Positions 8,958 through 20,083 of a stretch of DNA of 64,000 nucleotides are shown one piece after another. A program made the position numbers and the translations under genes. The stretch lies in contig NZ_BJZV01000014.1 in assembly GCF_007992215.1 (NCBI RefSeq), positions 62,001 to 126,000 on the forward strand, in the 5' to 3' direction. The first letter of the stretch is position 1. Each line of letters begins with the position of its first letter. The notes beneath the pieces were generated by a model. The model did no database searches. It was not told the origin of the DNA and worked only from the letters and a program-made list of their open reading frames with translations. The DNA comes from Methylobacterium gnaphalii. GTDB taxonomy: Bacteria; Pseudomonadota; Alphaproteobacteria; Rhizobiales; Beijerinckiaceae.

Positions 8958-9866
8958 ATGCGTTGGGAAGACTTCCGCAGCTCGGACAACATCGAAGACC
9001 GCCGCGGCGAGGGCGGCGGCATGGGCTTTCCTGGTGGCGGTGCCGGCGGCCTCGGCATCGGCACCATCGTCATCCTGTGCATCATCGGCTGGGCCACGGG
9101 CATCAACCCGGCGATCCTGATCGGCGGCTACTCGCAGATCACCGGCGGCGGTGGCGGCATGCAGCGGGAGCAGCGCGTCGATCCGGAGACACAGGCCCGA
9201 CGCCGGCAGGCGCCGACCGATCAATCCGGAAAGTTCGCGGCGGCGATCCTCGGCAATACCGAGGATGTCTGGAAAGAGGTCCTGCCGAACCAGACGGGCA
9301 AACAGTACACGCCGACGACGATGGTGCTCTACCAAGGCGGCACCCGCTCGGGCTGCGGTGACGCGCGCGCGGCGATGGGGCCGTTCTACTGCCCGATCGA
9401 CAAGAAGGTCTATCTCGACACGACCTTCTTCAAGGAGATGCAGACGAAGTTCGGCGTGAAGGGTGATTTCGCCTACGCCTACGTCGTCGCCCATGAGGTC
9501 GGCCACCACGTGCAGGACGTGCTCGGCATCCTCGGCAAGGTCCAGGGCCGCCAGCAGGCCGCGAGCAGCAGGACGGAAGCGAACCAGCTCTCCGTGCGCG
9601 TCGAGCTGATGGCCGATTGCCTCGCCGGCGTCTGGGCCAAGAGTTCGAACGACCGGTGGAACTCGCTCGACCAGAGCGACATCCAGGAGGCCCTCAACGC
9701 CGCCAGCGCCATCGGCGACGACAAGCTGCAGGAAAAGAGCCAGGGCTACGCGGTGCCCGACAGCTTCACGCACGGCTCGTCGGAGCAACGCATGCGGTGG
9801 TTCATGACGGGCTACAAGAGCGGGCAGACCAGGAGCTGCGATACGTTCCGGGCCGCGAGGGGCTGA
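8958..9866 (+). CDS. ypfJ: YpfJ/KPN_02809-type neutral zinc metallopeptidase
   Basis: Membrane-anchored zinc protease-like protein of 302 residues. It starts M-R-W-E-D-F-R-x-S-x-N-I-E-D-R-R-G, the family signature, followed by a Gly-rich segment and one transmembrane helix (about residues 30-48). The zincin motif H-E-V-G-H-H-V-Q lies near residues 178-185. Conserved Cys pairs (S-G-C-G and F-Y-C-P) are present. Substrates are not known in any organism that I can name. ATG at 8958 is the natural start. It converges with bpt. Confidence 0.9.
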   Translation: MRWEDFRSSDNIEDRRGEGGGMGFPGGGAGGLGIGTIVILCIIGWATGINPAILIGGYSQITGGGGGMQREQRVDPETQARRRQAPTDQSGKFAAAILGNTEDVWKEVLPNQTGKQYTPTTMVLYQGGTRSGCGDARAAMGPFYCPIDKKVYLDTTFFKEMQTKFGVKGDFAYAYVVAHEVGHHVQDVLGILGKVQGRQQAASSRTEANQLSVRVELMADCLAGVWAKSSNDRWNSLDQSDIQEALNAASAIGDDKLQEKSQGYAVPDSFTHGSSEQRMRWFMTGYKSGQTRSCDTFRAARG

Positions 9867-9906
9867 GAAACCTCCCCGCCGCGGGAGAAGGTTAGGGCAG
9901 CGCGGG

Positions 9907-10653
9907 CTACTCCACCCGCGCCCAACCCTGCGGCATGAGCCGCTCCTGCGGGCGGAAGCGGGCCTTGTAGTCCATCTTGCGCGAGCCCTCGACCCAGTAG
10001 CCGAGGTACAGATAGGGCAGGCCCATCTCCTGAGCCCGGCGGATGTGATCGAGGATCATGTAGGTGCCGAGCGAGCGCGCGGCCTCGTCCGGGTCGTAGA
10101 ACGAGTAGACCATCGACAGGCCGTCGGCGAGCACGTCCGTCAGGCAGACGGCGACCGGACCGCCACGGCCGCGGCCGTTGATGGCGGTGTCGGGGCCGCG
10201 CCGGCGATACACGACGAGATGCGTGTCGACGTGGCTGTCCTCGACCATCATCGCGTAGTCGAGCACGGTCATGTCGACCATGCCGCCATCCCCGTGCCGG
10301 GCGTCGAGGTAGCGTCGGAACAGGGCGTATTGCTCCGAGGCGGGCCTGTTGGGCTCCGGCGAGCCGACGAGGTCGGCGCTGCGCTGGAGGATGCGCCTCT
10401 GGCTGGCGGTGGGCCGGAAGTCATCGACGATGACGCGCACCGAGATGCAGGCACGGCAGGATTCGCAGGCCGGCCTGTAGGCGATGGTCTGCGAGCGGCG
10501 GAAGCCGCCCTGGGTCAGGATCTCGTTGAGGTCGCGGGCGCGGCGCCCGACGAGGTGCGTGAACACCTTCCGCTCCTCCTGACCCTCCAAATAGGGGCAG
10601 GGGGAGGGGGCCGTCAGGTAGAATTGCGGTGTGTCGCGCGGATGACTCGTCAC
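9907..10653 (-). CDS. bpt: Aspartate/glutamate leucyltransferase
   Basis: Transfers Leu from leucyl-tRNA to N-terminal Asp or Glu of proteins, creating a primary destabilising residue for ClpS/ClpAP (N-end rule). The 248-residue length and the hallmarks fit: P-C-P-Y-L near the N-terminus, the C-E-S-C-R-A-C cluster near residue 64-70, and the C-terminal L-G-Y-W-V-x-G-S-x-K-M-x-Y-K. It is last in a minus-strand run after the RDD gene with a 121-base gap. Confidence 0.93.
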   Translation of the reverse strand: MTSHPRDTPQFYLTAPSPCPYLEGQEERKVFTHLVGRRARDLNEILTQGGFRRSQTIAYRPACESCRACISVRVIVDDFRPTASQRRILQRSADLVGSPEPNRPASEQYALFRRYLDARHGDGGMVDMTVLDYAMMVEDSHVDTHLVVYRRRGPDTAINGRGRGGPVAVCLTDVLADGLSMVYSFYDPDEAARSLGTYMILDHIRRAQEMGLPYLYLGYWVEGSRKMDYKARFRPQERLMPQGWARVE

Positions 10654-10774
10654 GCCGATCGATGCCTAGAAACCGCCAGAGCGGGCCATACCGCTCCGAC
10701 CTCCGAGTGTAGCGGCATCGCCGCGCCGCTCAATGGGCTTCGTGGCAGGTGCCGCAGGTTCGGGCACGCAAAAA

Positions 10775-11260
10775 TCAGGCTCGGACGACGGCGAGCCCGA
10801 GGATCAGATCGTGGCCGAGGCGACGATCCGGCCGCAGCAGGCCGAACACGACGTCGACGCACCAGAGCAGGAAGGTCGAGATCGCCACGTAGAACAGCAG
10901 CGCGTGGATCGCCGCGGTCAGCATATCGACTCGCGCGCCGCTCTCCGGAGCCACCACGCGCAGGCCGAGCATCCGCATGCCCCAGGTGCTCTGGCGCGCG
11001 CCGCCGACGGTGATGGCACTGTAGATGATGCCGCTCGCCGGCAGGACCGCGAACAGCGTCCAGCCGAAGCCGAAGGTCAGCAGCCCGATCACTGCGATGG
11101 CCGTGGCCAGGATCGCCGTGAACAGGAAGATGAAGGCGATGTCGAACAGGTAGGCGACGGTGCGACCGCCAAGGCTCGCCCGCAGGTAGGGCACGGGCAG
11201 CGCGCCGGGATAGCCGGTATTGTCGTAGCGCTCCGCAAAACCGGGCTGTGGGTTCGACAT
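10775..11260 (-). CDS. RDD family membrane protein
   Basis: A 161-residue protein with three to four predicted membrane helices and the RDD hallmarks: an Arg in the first segment (G-G-R-T-V-A-Y-L-F-D) with two Asp following later. The sequence W-G-M-R-M-L-G-L-R-V matches the family's central motif (G-x-x-x-x-G-x-R-V). Some RDD proteins have been described as Na+/H+ antiporters; transport here is unproven. It starts 76 bases before the REP-like repeat and sits between a small exported protein and bpt, all on the minus strand. Confidence 0.8.
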   Translation of the reverse strand: MSNPQPGFAERYDNTGYPGALPVPYLRASLGGRTVAYLFDIAFIFLFTAILATAIAVIGLLTFGFGWTLFAVLPASGIIYSAITVGGARQSTWGMRMLGLRVVAPESGARVDMLTAAIHALLFYVAISTFLLWCVDVVFGLLRPDRRLGHDLILGLAVVRA

Positions 11261-11336
11261 GGTCGAGGCTCCAAGAAGGAGGACAGTGCTGTCGAGAGAT
11301 GGTGGGCAGCAGGAACGGTGCCAAGACCCCGCCGTG

Positions 11337-11421
11337 ATTGCGAGCCGAAGGCGAACAATCCGGCATCAACGGGCAGGCATTGCGGGCGTAGCCCCAGATC
11401 GCGTCTCTTACGCTCGCAATG
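11337..11421. repeat. REP-like palindromic element
   Basis: A 13-bp stem cattgcgggcgta/tacgctcgcaatg (11378-11390 with 11409-11421, one mismatch) lies inside a wider inverted pair attgcgag/ctcgcaat (11337-11344, 11413-11420). The core 'attgcgag...gcgaac-aatcc' is the type of extragenic palindrome scattered in Rhizobiales genomes. It occupies the gap between the RDD gene and the small exported protein and may stabilise or end the upstream transcript. Confidence 0.7.
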
Positions 11422-11433
11422 GCAGGACGGTGG

Positions 11434-12898
<1,465 letters not shown>

Positions 12899-13041
12899 TT
12901 AAGCGGGAGTCCCAGTGAGGCGGGCCCTATCACATCCCGAATCCCACTAAAAACCTCGTGCCGCTCATTTCACCGTGTCGGATCGACGCCGGCTCGATCG
13001 TCCTTCGAAGGATAAGACCGCAGCACGACCCAGGATCCATC

Positions 13042-13701
13042 ATGACGCTGACCCTGCACGCGCACCCGTTCTCCTCGTATTCCTGGAAGGCAATGATCGC
13101 CCTCTACGAGACCGGGACGCCGCTCGAGTCGGTGCTGCTCGATCAGACGACCTTCGGCGCCTTCAAGGCGATGTGGCCCATCGGAAAATTTCCGCTGCTC
13201 GTCGACGACGCCCGTGGAGCGACGATCCCAGAGGCCAGCATCATCATCGAGTATCTGGACCTTTATTACCCCGGCGTCGTGCGGCTCCTGCCCGAAGACC
13301 CGGACGTGCGGCTCGACGTCCGACTCCTCGACCGCTTCCTCGACAACTACGTGTCGACGCGTCAGCAGAAGATCGTCGCCGACCGGATGCGAGGGCCGGA
13401 CGCCCACGACCCGCATGGAGTCGCGGATGCGCGGGCCATGCTCGCCACCGCCTATCGCTGGCTCGACGACAGGATGGCGACCCGGACATGGGCGGTGGGC
13501 GACGCGTTCAGCCTTGCGGATTGTGGGGCTGGCCCCTTCCTGTTCTATGCCGACTGGGTGCAGCCGATCGATGCGAGCCATCCGCATCTCAAGGCCTATC
13601 TGGCGCGGCTCAGGGAACGGCCCTCGGTGAAGCGGGCAGTGGATGGCGCACGGCCATACCGTCACCTGTTTCCAGGAGGCGTGCCGAGCCACGCGGATTA
13701 G
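13042..13701 (+). CDS. Glutathione S-transferase family protein
   Basis: A 219-residue GST-like protein starting M-T-L-T-L-H-A-H-P-F-S-S-Y. The thioredoxin-fold N-domain has the cis-Pro region (I-G-K-F-P-L-L) and the E-A-S-I-I-I-E-Y-L glutathione-contact segment; the helical C-domain contains the N-capping box region F-S-L-A-D-C. The S-S-Y near the N-terminus places a candidate catalytic Ser/Tyr. Substrate unknown. The ATG at 13042 fits the family; the frame upstream to 12958 shows no similarity. Confidence 0.85.
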   Translation: MTLTLHAHPFSSYSWKAMIALYETGTPLESVLLDQTTFGAFKAMWPIGKFPLLVDDARGATIPEASIIIEYLDLYYPGVVRLLPEDPDVRLDVRLLDRFLDNYVSTRQQKIVADRMRGPDAHDPHGVADARAMLATAYRWLDDRMATRTWAVGDAFSLADCGAGPFLFYADWVQPIDASHPHLKAYLARLRERPSVKRAVDGARPYRHLFPGGVPSHAD

Positions 13702-13724
13702 GCGTTGCGAGAGCGAGGTTTGCC

Positions 13725-13753
13725 TTGACGGAACAGGGCGCTGTCCCCTATAG
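13725..13753 (+). promoter_or_regulatory. Sigma-70-type promoter of rpmB
   Basis: TTGACG (13725-13730), 17-base spacer, CTATAG (13748-13753). Transcription would start near 13760, giving a leader of about 130 bases before rpmB. Confidence 0.65.
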
Positions 13754-13892
13754 CCTCGCGCCTTCAACAGGACTCCGCTGGACTTCATCGAATTCATGCG
13801 CGGGTTTTTCGAGTGCGCGGTGAGAGCCGCTCATCGCTCGCAAAACGGACCGGCGCGTCGCTTGTTCGCGGAACGATACGGGATAAACGTCA

Positions 13893-14198
13893 ATGTCGCG
13901 CCGCTGCGAACTCACGGGCAAAGCCGTGCAGGTCGGCCACCTCGTGAGCCACTCGAACCGCAAGACCAAGTGCCGGTTCCTGCCGAATCTGGTCAACGTC
14001 ACCCTGACGTCGGATTCGTTGAACCGCCGCGTCCGCCTGCGCGTCACCGCGCACGCCCTGCGCTCGGTTGAGCACCGCGGCGGCCTCGACGCCTTCCTCG
14101 TGAAGGCGCGCGAGATCGAGCTGTCGCAGAACGCCAAGCTCCTGAAGCGCGAGATCCAGAAGAAGCTCGGCGAGACCTCGGAAACCGCCGCGGCCTGA
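13893..14198 (+). CDS. rpmB: 50S ribosomal protein L28
   Basis: A 101-residue protein with the L28 signature: [10 protein letters not shown], then [16 protein letters not shown] and R-V-R-L-R-V-T-A. The longer form with a C-terminal Lys/Glu-rich helix is typical of alphaproteobacteria. It has its own promoter (13725) and a downstream hairpin, so it is probably transcribed alone. Confidence 0.97.
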   Translation: MSRRCELTGKAVQVGHLVSHSNRKTKCRFLPNLVNVTLTSDSLNRRVRLRVTAHALRSVEHRGGLDAFLVKAREIELSQNAKLLKREIQKKLGETSETAAA

Positions 14199-14253
14199 TC
14201 GCCCCGGCCTGCCGCGGCATCGCCTCGGCACCCGTCTCTCGATCCGACAACGA

Positions 14254-14284
14254 AAGCCGCCGGGCGCCTGCGCCTCGGCGGCTT
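14254..14284 (+). terminator. Hairpin after rpmB
   Basis: Perfect 8-bp stem aagccgcc/ggcggctt (14254-14261, 14277-14284) with a 15-base GC-rich loop. There is no T-run after it, only cgtcatg, so it may terminate weakly or protect the mRNA end. Confidence 0.5.
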
Positions 14285-14304
14285 CGTCATGCCTGATGTG
14301 ATCC

Positions 14305-15234
14305 ATGACCGCGCTGACGCTCGTCATCCCGATCTTCGGCCTCGTGGTGATCGGCTGGCTCGCCGCCCTCACCGGGGTGCTCTCCGAGCGCGTCAGTGAG
14401 GGACTCTCGGAATACGTTTTCGCCATCGCCATCCCAGCGCTGATCATCACGACGCTGACGCGGCCCGGCATGAGCGGCGAGATCGCCTGGGGCTACTGGT
14501 TCAGCTATTTCGGCGGCGTGGCCGTTGCCTGGGCCACGGCCTCGTTCATCGGCATACGGCGCGAGGGCGTCGACCGGCGCGGCGCGGTCCTGCACGGCTT
14601 CGCCGCGAGCCAGTCGAACACGATCTTCGTCGGCGTGCCGATGATTCTGCAGGCCTATGGCGAGGACGGCGCCTTTCCGCTCTTCATGCTGCTCGCCGTG
14701 CACCTGCCGCTGATGATGGGAGCGGCGACCTTCCTGATCGAGGCGGACGGCAACCGCTCCCTCAAGGACAGGCTCCAGGGCCTTGGTCTCGTCCTGATCA
14801 AGAACCCGATCTTCCTGGCGCTCCTGACCGGCATGGCCATGAAGGTCTTCGGAATCATCCCGGGCGGAATGGTCAAGACGCTGCTCTCCGACATCGGGAG
14901 CACGGCCTCGACCTGCGCGCTGATCGCGCTCGGCGCCGCCCTGAGGCGCTACCGCGTGCTGCACGACCTGCCGGGCGCCAGCATCATCGCGGCCCTGAAG
15001 CTCGGCGTGCACCCGCTCGCGGTCTACGTACTCGCCTTCCACGTCTTCACGATGCCGACGGCCTATGCAGGCGTGGCCGTGCTGTTCGCGGCGATGCCGG
15101 TGGGGATCAACTCGTACCTGCTCGCTGCGCGCTACCGGACCGAGCAGGGCGTGATCGCCGCCTCGCTCCTCGTCTCGACGATTGCCGGAGCTGCCACCAC
15201 GGTGGGATGGCTGCTGGTGCTCGGGCGGGCGTGA
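14305..15234 (+). CDS. AEC-family permease (auxin efflux carrier type)
   Basis: A 309-residue integral membrane protein with about ten hydrophobic helices in two five-helix halves, as in the bile/arsenite/riboflavin transporter superfamily. Typical features are the N-terminal V-I-P-I-F-G-L-V-V-I-G-W and the helix-breaking Q-S-N-T-I-F-V-G-V-P (conserved N-x-x-F-x-G-x-P) near residue 95-105. Known relatives export malonate, malate or auxin-like acids; the substrate here is unknown. It follows rpmB but lies beyond the hairpin. Confidence 0.87.
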   Translation: MTALTLVIPIFGLVVIGWLAALTGVLSERVSEGLSEYVFAIAIPALIITTLTRPGMSGEIAWGYWFSYFGGVAVAWATASFIGIRREGVDRRGAVLHGFAASQSNTIFVGVPMILQAYGEDGAFPLFMLLAVHLPLMMGAATFLIEADGNRSLKDRLQGLGLVLIKNPIFLALLTGMAMKVFGIIPGGMVKTLLSDIGSTASTCALIALGAALRRYRVLHDLPGASIIAALKLGVHPLAVYVLAFHVFTMPTAYAGVAVLFAAMPVGINSYLLAARYRTEQGVIAASLLVSTIAGAATTVGWLLVLGRA

Positions 15235-15269
15235 TCGCTCCCGCCGGCACGAGCCGCTGAGACGTCTCG

Positions 15270-17177
15270 TTACCGACGGGCGGCGCGCATGACTCGCGAC
15301 GTCATCGAGGGACCACGCGCATCCTCCTCGAACAGCTCCGCCAGCTTCTCGGTCATCACCCCGCCGAGTTCCTCGGCGTCGACGATCGTCACCGCGCGCC
15401 GATAGTAGCGCGTGACGTCGTGGCCGATGCCGATGGCGAGGAGCTCGACTGGCGAGCGCGTCTCGATCTCCTCGATCATCCAGCGCAGGTGCCGTTCGAG
15501 GTAGTTTCCGGGATTCACCGAGAGCGTCGAATCGTCGACCGGGGCGCCGTCGGAGATCACCATCATGATCTTGCGCTGCTCCGGGCGCGCGATCAGGCGC
15601 TTATGCGCCCAGTCGAGCGCCTCGCCGTCGATGTTCTCCTTGAGCAGGCCCTCGCGCATCATCAGCCCGAGGTTCTTCCGCGCGCGGCGCCAGGGGGCGT
15701 CGGCAGGCTTGTAGATGATGTGGCGCAGGTCGTTCAGGCGGCCGGGGGAGGACGGCTTGCCGCTTGCGAGCCAGGCCTCGCGCGACTGCCCGCCCTTCCA
15801 GGCCCGCGTCGTGAAACCGAGGATCTCGACCTTGACGCCGCAACGCTCCAGCGTGCGTGCCAGGATGTCGGCGCAGGTCGCAGCCACCGTGATCGGCCGG
15901 CCGCGCATCGAGCCCGAATTATCGAGCAGCAGCGTGACGACGGTGTCGCGGAAGTTCGTGTCCTTCTCCTGCTTGAAGGAGAGGGGCTGGAACGGGTCCA
16001 TGACCACGCGCACGAGCCGGGCAGGATCGAGCTGGCCTTCTTCGAGGTCGAAGTCCCAGGCGCGGTTCTGCTGGGCGAGCAGGCGGCGCTGCAGCCGGTT
16101 GGCCAGCCGGCCGACCACGCCCTGTAGATGGGCGAGCTGCTTGTCGAGATAGGACCGCAGCCGCGTCAGCTCTTCGGCATCGCAGAGGTCCTCGGCGTAG
16201 ACCTCCTCGTCGAAGCGCGGATTGTAGACCTTGTACTCGGGACCGATGACCTGGTTGGGGCGCGGCGTCGGCGGGCGAGCATTCTCCGAGGCCTGCTCCG
16301 AATCGGCATCGTCCGCCTCGTCGGGCAATTCGCCGGACGGCGCATCGGCGGATTCGGTCGCGCCCTCGTCGAGATCCTTGGCTTCCTCCTCGGACACCTC
16401 GATCTCGGCGCGGTCGCCCTGCGACTGCTCCTCTGCGTCGCCCTCGCTCGGCTGCTGCTCGTCGTCCTGGTTCTCCGACTCGTCCTCGTTCTCGTCGTCA
16501 TCCGGGTCGAACGGCGTCTCGTCCGCCATGTCGAGGGAGGTCAGCAGGTCGCGCACCGAGCGCGCGAAGGCGCGCTGGTTCTCGAGCGAGCCGAGCAGCC
16601 CGTCGAGATTCTTGCCGGCCTTTTCCTCGATATGCTCGCGCCAGAGATCGACGATCTTTCGCGCGGCAGCCGGAGGGCGTTGTCCGGTCAGGCGCTCGCG
16701 CACCATCAGCGCGACGGCATCCTCCATCGGCGCGTCGGCCCGGTCGGTGATGTCCTCGTAGCGCCCGCCGCGATGGTAGCGGTCCTCGAGCATCGCCGTG
16801 ATGTTGGAGGCGACGCCGGCCATGCGGCGCGAGCCGATCGCCTCGACGCGCGCCTGCTCGACGGCGTCGAACACGGCACGGGCCTGAGCACTCTCCGGCG
16901 CGAGGCGGCGATGCACGCCGACATCGTGGCAGCCCAGCCGCAGCGCCATCGCGTCCGAATGGCCGCGCAGCACCGCGACGTCTTCCGCCGTCAGCTTGCG
17001 AGCCGGCTCCGGCAGGCGGGCCTTGTCGCCGAGCAGGGCAGGGCGATCGCTCGCATAGGTGACCTCGACCTCCGACCGGCGGGCGATGGCCCGCAGGCAG
17101 CCGGCCACGGAGCGCTTCAACGGCTCCGCGACGGGCTCGCGTGTGGCAGTGACCTTGCTGCGGTTGGGGATAGACAA
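15270..17177 (-). CDS. cobT: Cobaltochelatase subunit CobT
   Basis: Subunit of the ATP-dependent aerobic cobaltochelatase CobNST, which inserts Co2+ into hydrogenobyrinic acid a,c-diamide. The 635-residue protein has a helical N-terminal domain, a very acidic linker of Asp/Glu/Gln/Ser (about residues 222-305), and a C-terminal von Willebrand A domain with MIDAS motif D-N-S-G-S-M-R-G near residue 421. It lies 13 bases after cobS. CobN is not in the window, as is common in Rhizobiales where it sits with other cob genes. Confidence 0.95.
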   Translation of the reverse strand: MSIPNRSKVTATREPVAEPLKRSVAGCLRAIARRSEVEVTYASDRPALLGDKARLPEPARKLTAEDVAVLRGHSDAMALRLGCHDVGVHRRLAPESAQARAVFDAVEQARVEAIGSRRMAGVASNITAMLEDRYHRGGRYEDITDRADAPMEDAVALMVRERLTGQRPPAAARKIVDLWREHIEEKAGKNLDGLLGSLENQRAFARSVRDLLTSLDMADETPFDPDDDENEDESENQDDEQQPSEGDAEEQSQGDRAEIEVSEEEAKDLDEGATESADAPSGELPDEADDADSEQASENARPPTPRPNQVIGPEYKVYNPRFDEEVYAEDLCDAEELTRLRSYLDKQLAHLQGVVGRLANRLQRRLLAQQNRAWDFDLEEGQLDPARLVRVVMDPFQPLSFKQEKDTNFRDTVVTLLLDNSGSMRGRPITVAATCADILARTLERCGVKVEILGFTTRAWKGGQSREAWLASGKPSSPGRLNDLRHIIYKPADAPWRRARKNLGLMMREGLLKENIDGEALDWAHKRLIARPEQRKIMMVISDGAPVDDSTLSVNPGNYLERHLRWMIEEIETRSPVELLAIGIGHDVTRYYRRAVTIVDAEELGGVMTEKLAELFEEDARGPSMTSRVMRAARR

Positions 17178-17190
17178 AAGGGCGTGCCTG

Positions 17191-18174
17191 TCAGCTCAGG
17201 GCTACGTTCACCGCGCTTTCCGGCAGCTCCTTGCCGAAGGCGCGCTGATAGAACTCGGCCACCAGGGGCCGTTCCAGCTCGTCGCACTTGTTCAGGAAGG
17301 TCACGCGGAAGGCGAAGCCGATATCCTTGAAGATGTCGGCGTTCTCGGCCCAGGTGATCACCGTACGCGGGCTCATCACGGTGGAGAGGTCGCCGTTGAT
17401 GAAGGCGTTGCGGGTCAGGTCCGCCACGCGCACCATCCGGTTGACGAGGTCCTTGCCCTGCTCGTTGCGGTAATGAACCGCCTTGGACAGGATGATGTCC
17501 ACCTCGCGGTCATGCGGCAGGTAGTTCAGCGTCGTGACGATCGACCAGCGGTCCATCTGGCCCTGATTGATCTGCTGCGTGCCGTGATAGAGGCCCGAGG
17601 TATCGCCGAGGCCCACCGTGTTGGCGGTGGCGAAGAGCCGGAAGGCCGGGTGAGGGCGGATCACGCGCTTCTGGTCGAGCAGCGTCAGGCGGCCGGAGAC
17701 TTCCAGCACGCGCTGGATCACGAACATCACGTCCGGTCGGCCGGCATCGTACTCGTCGAAGACGAGCGCGACGTTGTTCTGCAGCGCCCAGGGCAGGATG
17801 CCGTCCTGGAAGGCAGTCACCTGCTTGCCGTCCTTGAGGACGATGGCGTCCTTGCCGACGAGGTCAATGCGCGAGATGTGGCTGTCGAGGTTCACCCGCA
17901 CGCAGGGCCAGTTCAGCCGCGAGGCGACCTGCTCGATATGGGTCGACTTGCCGGTGCCGTGATAGCCGGTGACCATCACGCGGCGGTTCTTGGCGAAGCC
18001 CGCCAGGATCGAGAGCGTGGTCTCACGGTCGAAGATGTAGTCTTCGTCGCGATCCGGCACGTGCTCGTCGGCCTCGGAGAAGGCCGGCACCTTGAGGTCG
18101 AGATCGATTCCAAAGGCCTCGCGGACGGAGACTTCCCGGTCCGGGAGCGAGGCGTAGGTGTCGTCAGAAAGCAT
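17191..18174 (-). CDS. cobS: Cobaltochelatase ATPase subunit CobS
   Basis: AAA+ partner of CobT in cobaltochelatase. From the ATG at 18174 it has 327 residues; a longer frame to 18210 exists but the family starts at M-L-S-D-D-T-Y. The N-terminal region holds [12 protein letters not shown]. The Walker A motif is G-Y-H-G-T-G-K-S-T, Walker B is A-L-V-F-D-E-Y-D, and an Arg-finger region follows. The gene order J-domain gene, cobS, cobT on one strand is the classic alphaproteobacterial arrangement. Confidence 0.95.
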   Translation of the reverse strand: MLSDDTYASLPDREVSVREAFGIDLDLKVPAFSEADEHVPDRDEDYIFDRETTLSILAGFAKNRRVMVTGYHGTGKSTHIEQVASRLNWPCVRVNLDSHISRIDLVGKDAIVLKDGKQVTAFQDGILPWALQNNVALVFDEYDAGRPDVMFVIQRVLEVSGRLTLLDQKRVIRPHPAFRLFATANTVGLGDTSGLYHGTQQINQGQMDRWSIVTTLNYLPHDREVDIILSKAVHYRNEQGKDLVNRMVRVADLTRNAFINGDLSTVMSPRTVITWAENADIFKDIGFAFRVTFLNKCDELERPLVAEFYQRAFGKELPESAVNVALS

Positions 18175-18379
18175 GTATAGGCCTCTTCGGGGCGCGTGCG
18201 CCCGCGTCAATCGCTGGCTTGCGCCTGGCTCTGGGACAGGCCGCTGGACGGAATTCCGATGCCCTCCTTAGTCGCGGCTTCCCACAACCGCCAAGGGGGC
18301 AGGGCGGATATAATTCTCGGCAGCCGGATTGCCGCCCCCCACGAGGTAGCATCCTTCATGCCGTGAGCGCGCGCCTCGC

Positions 18380-19042
18380 TCAGCAGAGATTGGCGGCCCG
18401 CAGGATGTCGTGGGCACGGATGATGTCGCGCAGGCGATCCTCGAAGGAGCGGTCGCCGCCATTGGCGTCAGGGTGGAAGCGTTTCACCAGCACCTTGTAC
18501 TGCGCCTTGATCGCCGCCGTATCCGCATTCTCGTCGAGGCCGAGAACGTCGAGGGCCTTGCGCGCCGCAGAGGACAGGCGCGGACGCTTCGGCTCGGGCG
18601 CCGTCGTCTTTCGCTCGTTCCCGCCGATACCGGCCGCGCGCAGTATGCCGAGCGGATCGGCATAGGCCCAGTCGCGCTCGGGCTGCGCATCGCGGCGGCG
18701 CTTGCGCGGCTCGGCGCTGCCGGAGCCCATCGCCCAGGTCGGACGGTGGCCGATGATCGCGTCCTTCTGGAAAGCCTGAACGGCGTCGTCGTTCATGCCG
18801 TCGAAGTAGTTATAGGCGGCGTTGTAGGCGCGCACGTGGTCGATGCAGAAGCGAAGGTACTGCCCCTCGTGCTTGCGGCCCTTCGGCGCGCGATAGATGC
18901 CGGGCTGCTGGCAGCCGGGCGCCTCGCAGAGCGTCTCCGCCGCAGTCTTCTGGCCCGCGCCGTCCTTGGCCGACCCGGATTTCGGGTCGTCGCATTTGGG
19001 CTTGATGCGGATGCTGTCGAACAGCGGCGAGTTGAGATCCAT
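18380..19042 (-). CDS. J-domain (DnaJ-like) protein
   Basis: A 220-residue protein whose last ~60 residues form a J domain: A-L-D-V-L-G-L, then K-A-Q-Y-K-V-L-V-K-R-F-H-P-D-A-N-G-G-D with the essential H-P-D. The N-terminal two thirds contain C-E-A-P-G-C ... G-I-Y-R-A-P-K-G and are conserved in the family found beside BolA and cobS in alphaproteobacteria. It probably stimulates a DnaK for a specific client; the client is unknown. The ATG at 19042 is chosen because the frame upstream is unlike the family. It is divergent from the BolA gene. Confidence 0.88.
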   Translation of the reverse strand: MDLNSPLFDSIRIKPKCDDPKSGSAKDGAGQKTAAETLCEAPGCQQPGIYRAPKGRKHEGQYLRFCIDHVRAYNAAYNYFDGMNDDAVQAFQKDAIIGHRPTWAMGSGSAEPRKRRRDAQPERDWAYADPLGILRAAGIGGNERKTTAPEPKRPRLSSAARKALDVLGLDENADTAAIKAQYKVLVKRFHPDANGGDRSFEDRLRDIIRAHDILRAANLC

Positions 19043-19163
19043 AACGGTGCGATTATGAGAGGCAGAACCGGAGAGGCAAGGCCGGCGGGCCTGATGCCGC
19101 ATGCATGGTTTCGGGCTTGACGGGTCGAGCCGCGGACCGGCCGAAGCACGGGTGGAGACGAGA

Positions 19164-19448
19164 ATGAGCGGCCAGGGCACGCTGAAGGACTGGATCGGGC
19201 AGACCCTGCAGGCGGAGCTCGCGCCGACCCATCTCGACGTGGTCGACGAGTCCCACATGCATGCGGGCCATGCCGGCGCGCGGCCGGGCGGCGAAACGCA
19301 TTACAGGGTAGATGTGGTCTCGGCCGCCTTCGAAGGGAAGAGCCGGGTCGAGCGCCACCGCCTCGTCAACGCCGTTCTCGCCCCGGCCTTCGAGCGCGGC
19401 CTGCATGCCCTCGCGCTCAAGGCGCGCACGCCGGCCGAGGCCGGCTGA
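19164..19448 (+). CDS. BolA family protein
   Basis: A 94-residue BolA protein, a partner of monothiol glutaredoxins in iron-sulfur/iron homeostasis and a morphology or transcription factor in enterobacteria. Seen: the pattern D-x-S-H-x-H-A-G-H (conserved His ligands) near residue 30-38, T-H-Y-R-V-D-V-V-S at the central strand, and R-H-R-L-V-N-A-V-L in the helix-turn-helix-like part. ATG at 19164 gives the usual length. It is divergent from the J-domain gene and 10 bases before arfB. Confidence 0.92.
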   Translation: MSGQGTLKDWIGQTLQAELAPTHLDVVDESHMHAGHAGARPGGETHYRVDVVSAAFEGKSRVERHRLVNAVLAPAFERGLHALALKARTPAEAG

Positions 19449-19458
19449 GCTCTCTCCG

Positions 19459-19881
<423 letters not shown>

Positions 19882-19920
19882 AGCCGCTCGAGCGCGCCTG
19901 TCCCTGACGCCACCCATGCT

Positions 19921-20030
19921 CTCATTCTGAGGTGCAAAGCAAAGCGAAGTCTCGAAGGAGGCCTCCAGCCGGCCGCGCGATCCCTGGAGCCCTCCTTCGA
20001 GGCCTGCTGGCGCGGGCACCTCAGGATGAG
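19921..20030. repeat. Large imperfect palindrome (REP/RIME-like)
   Basis: A 110-base hairpin-forming unit: outer arms ctcattctgaggtgc/gcacctcaggatgag (19921-19935, 20016-20030, one mismatch), middle arms tctcgaaggagg/cctccttcgagg, and inner ctccag/ctggag. This nested symmetry is that of dispersed intergenic palindromes in Methylobacterium. It fills the gap between arfB and the convergent TPR-methyltransferase gene. Confidence 0.85.
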
Positions 20031-20083
20031 GTGATTGGTGGGAGGGAGGCGACCAGCGTCATGCCGATACGCGAGACGCCACC

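Noticed and set aside
18318..18340. Small hairpin cggca/tgccg between cobS and the J-domain gene
   Set aside because: Five base pairs with no T-run is expected by chance at this GC content.
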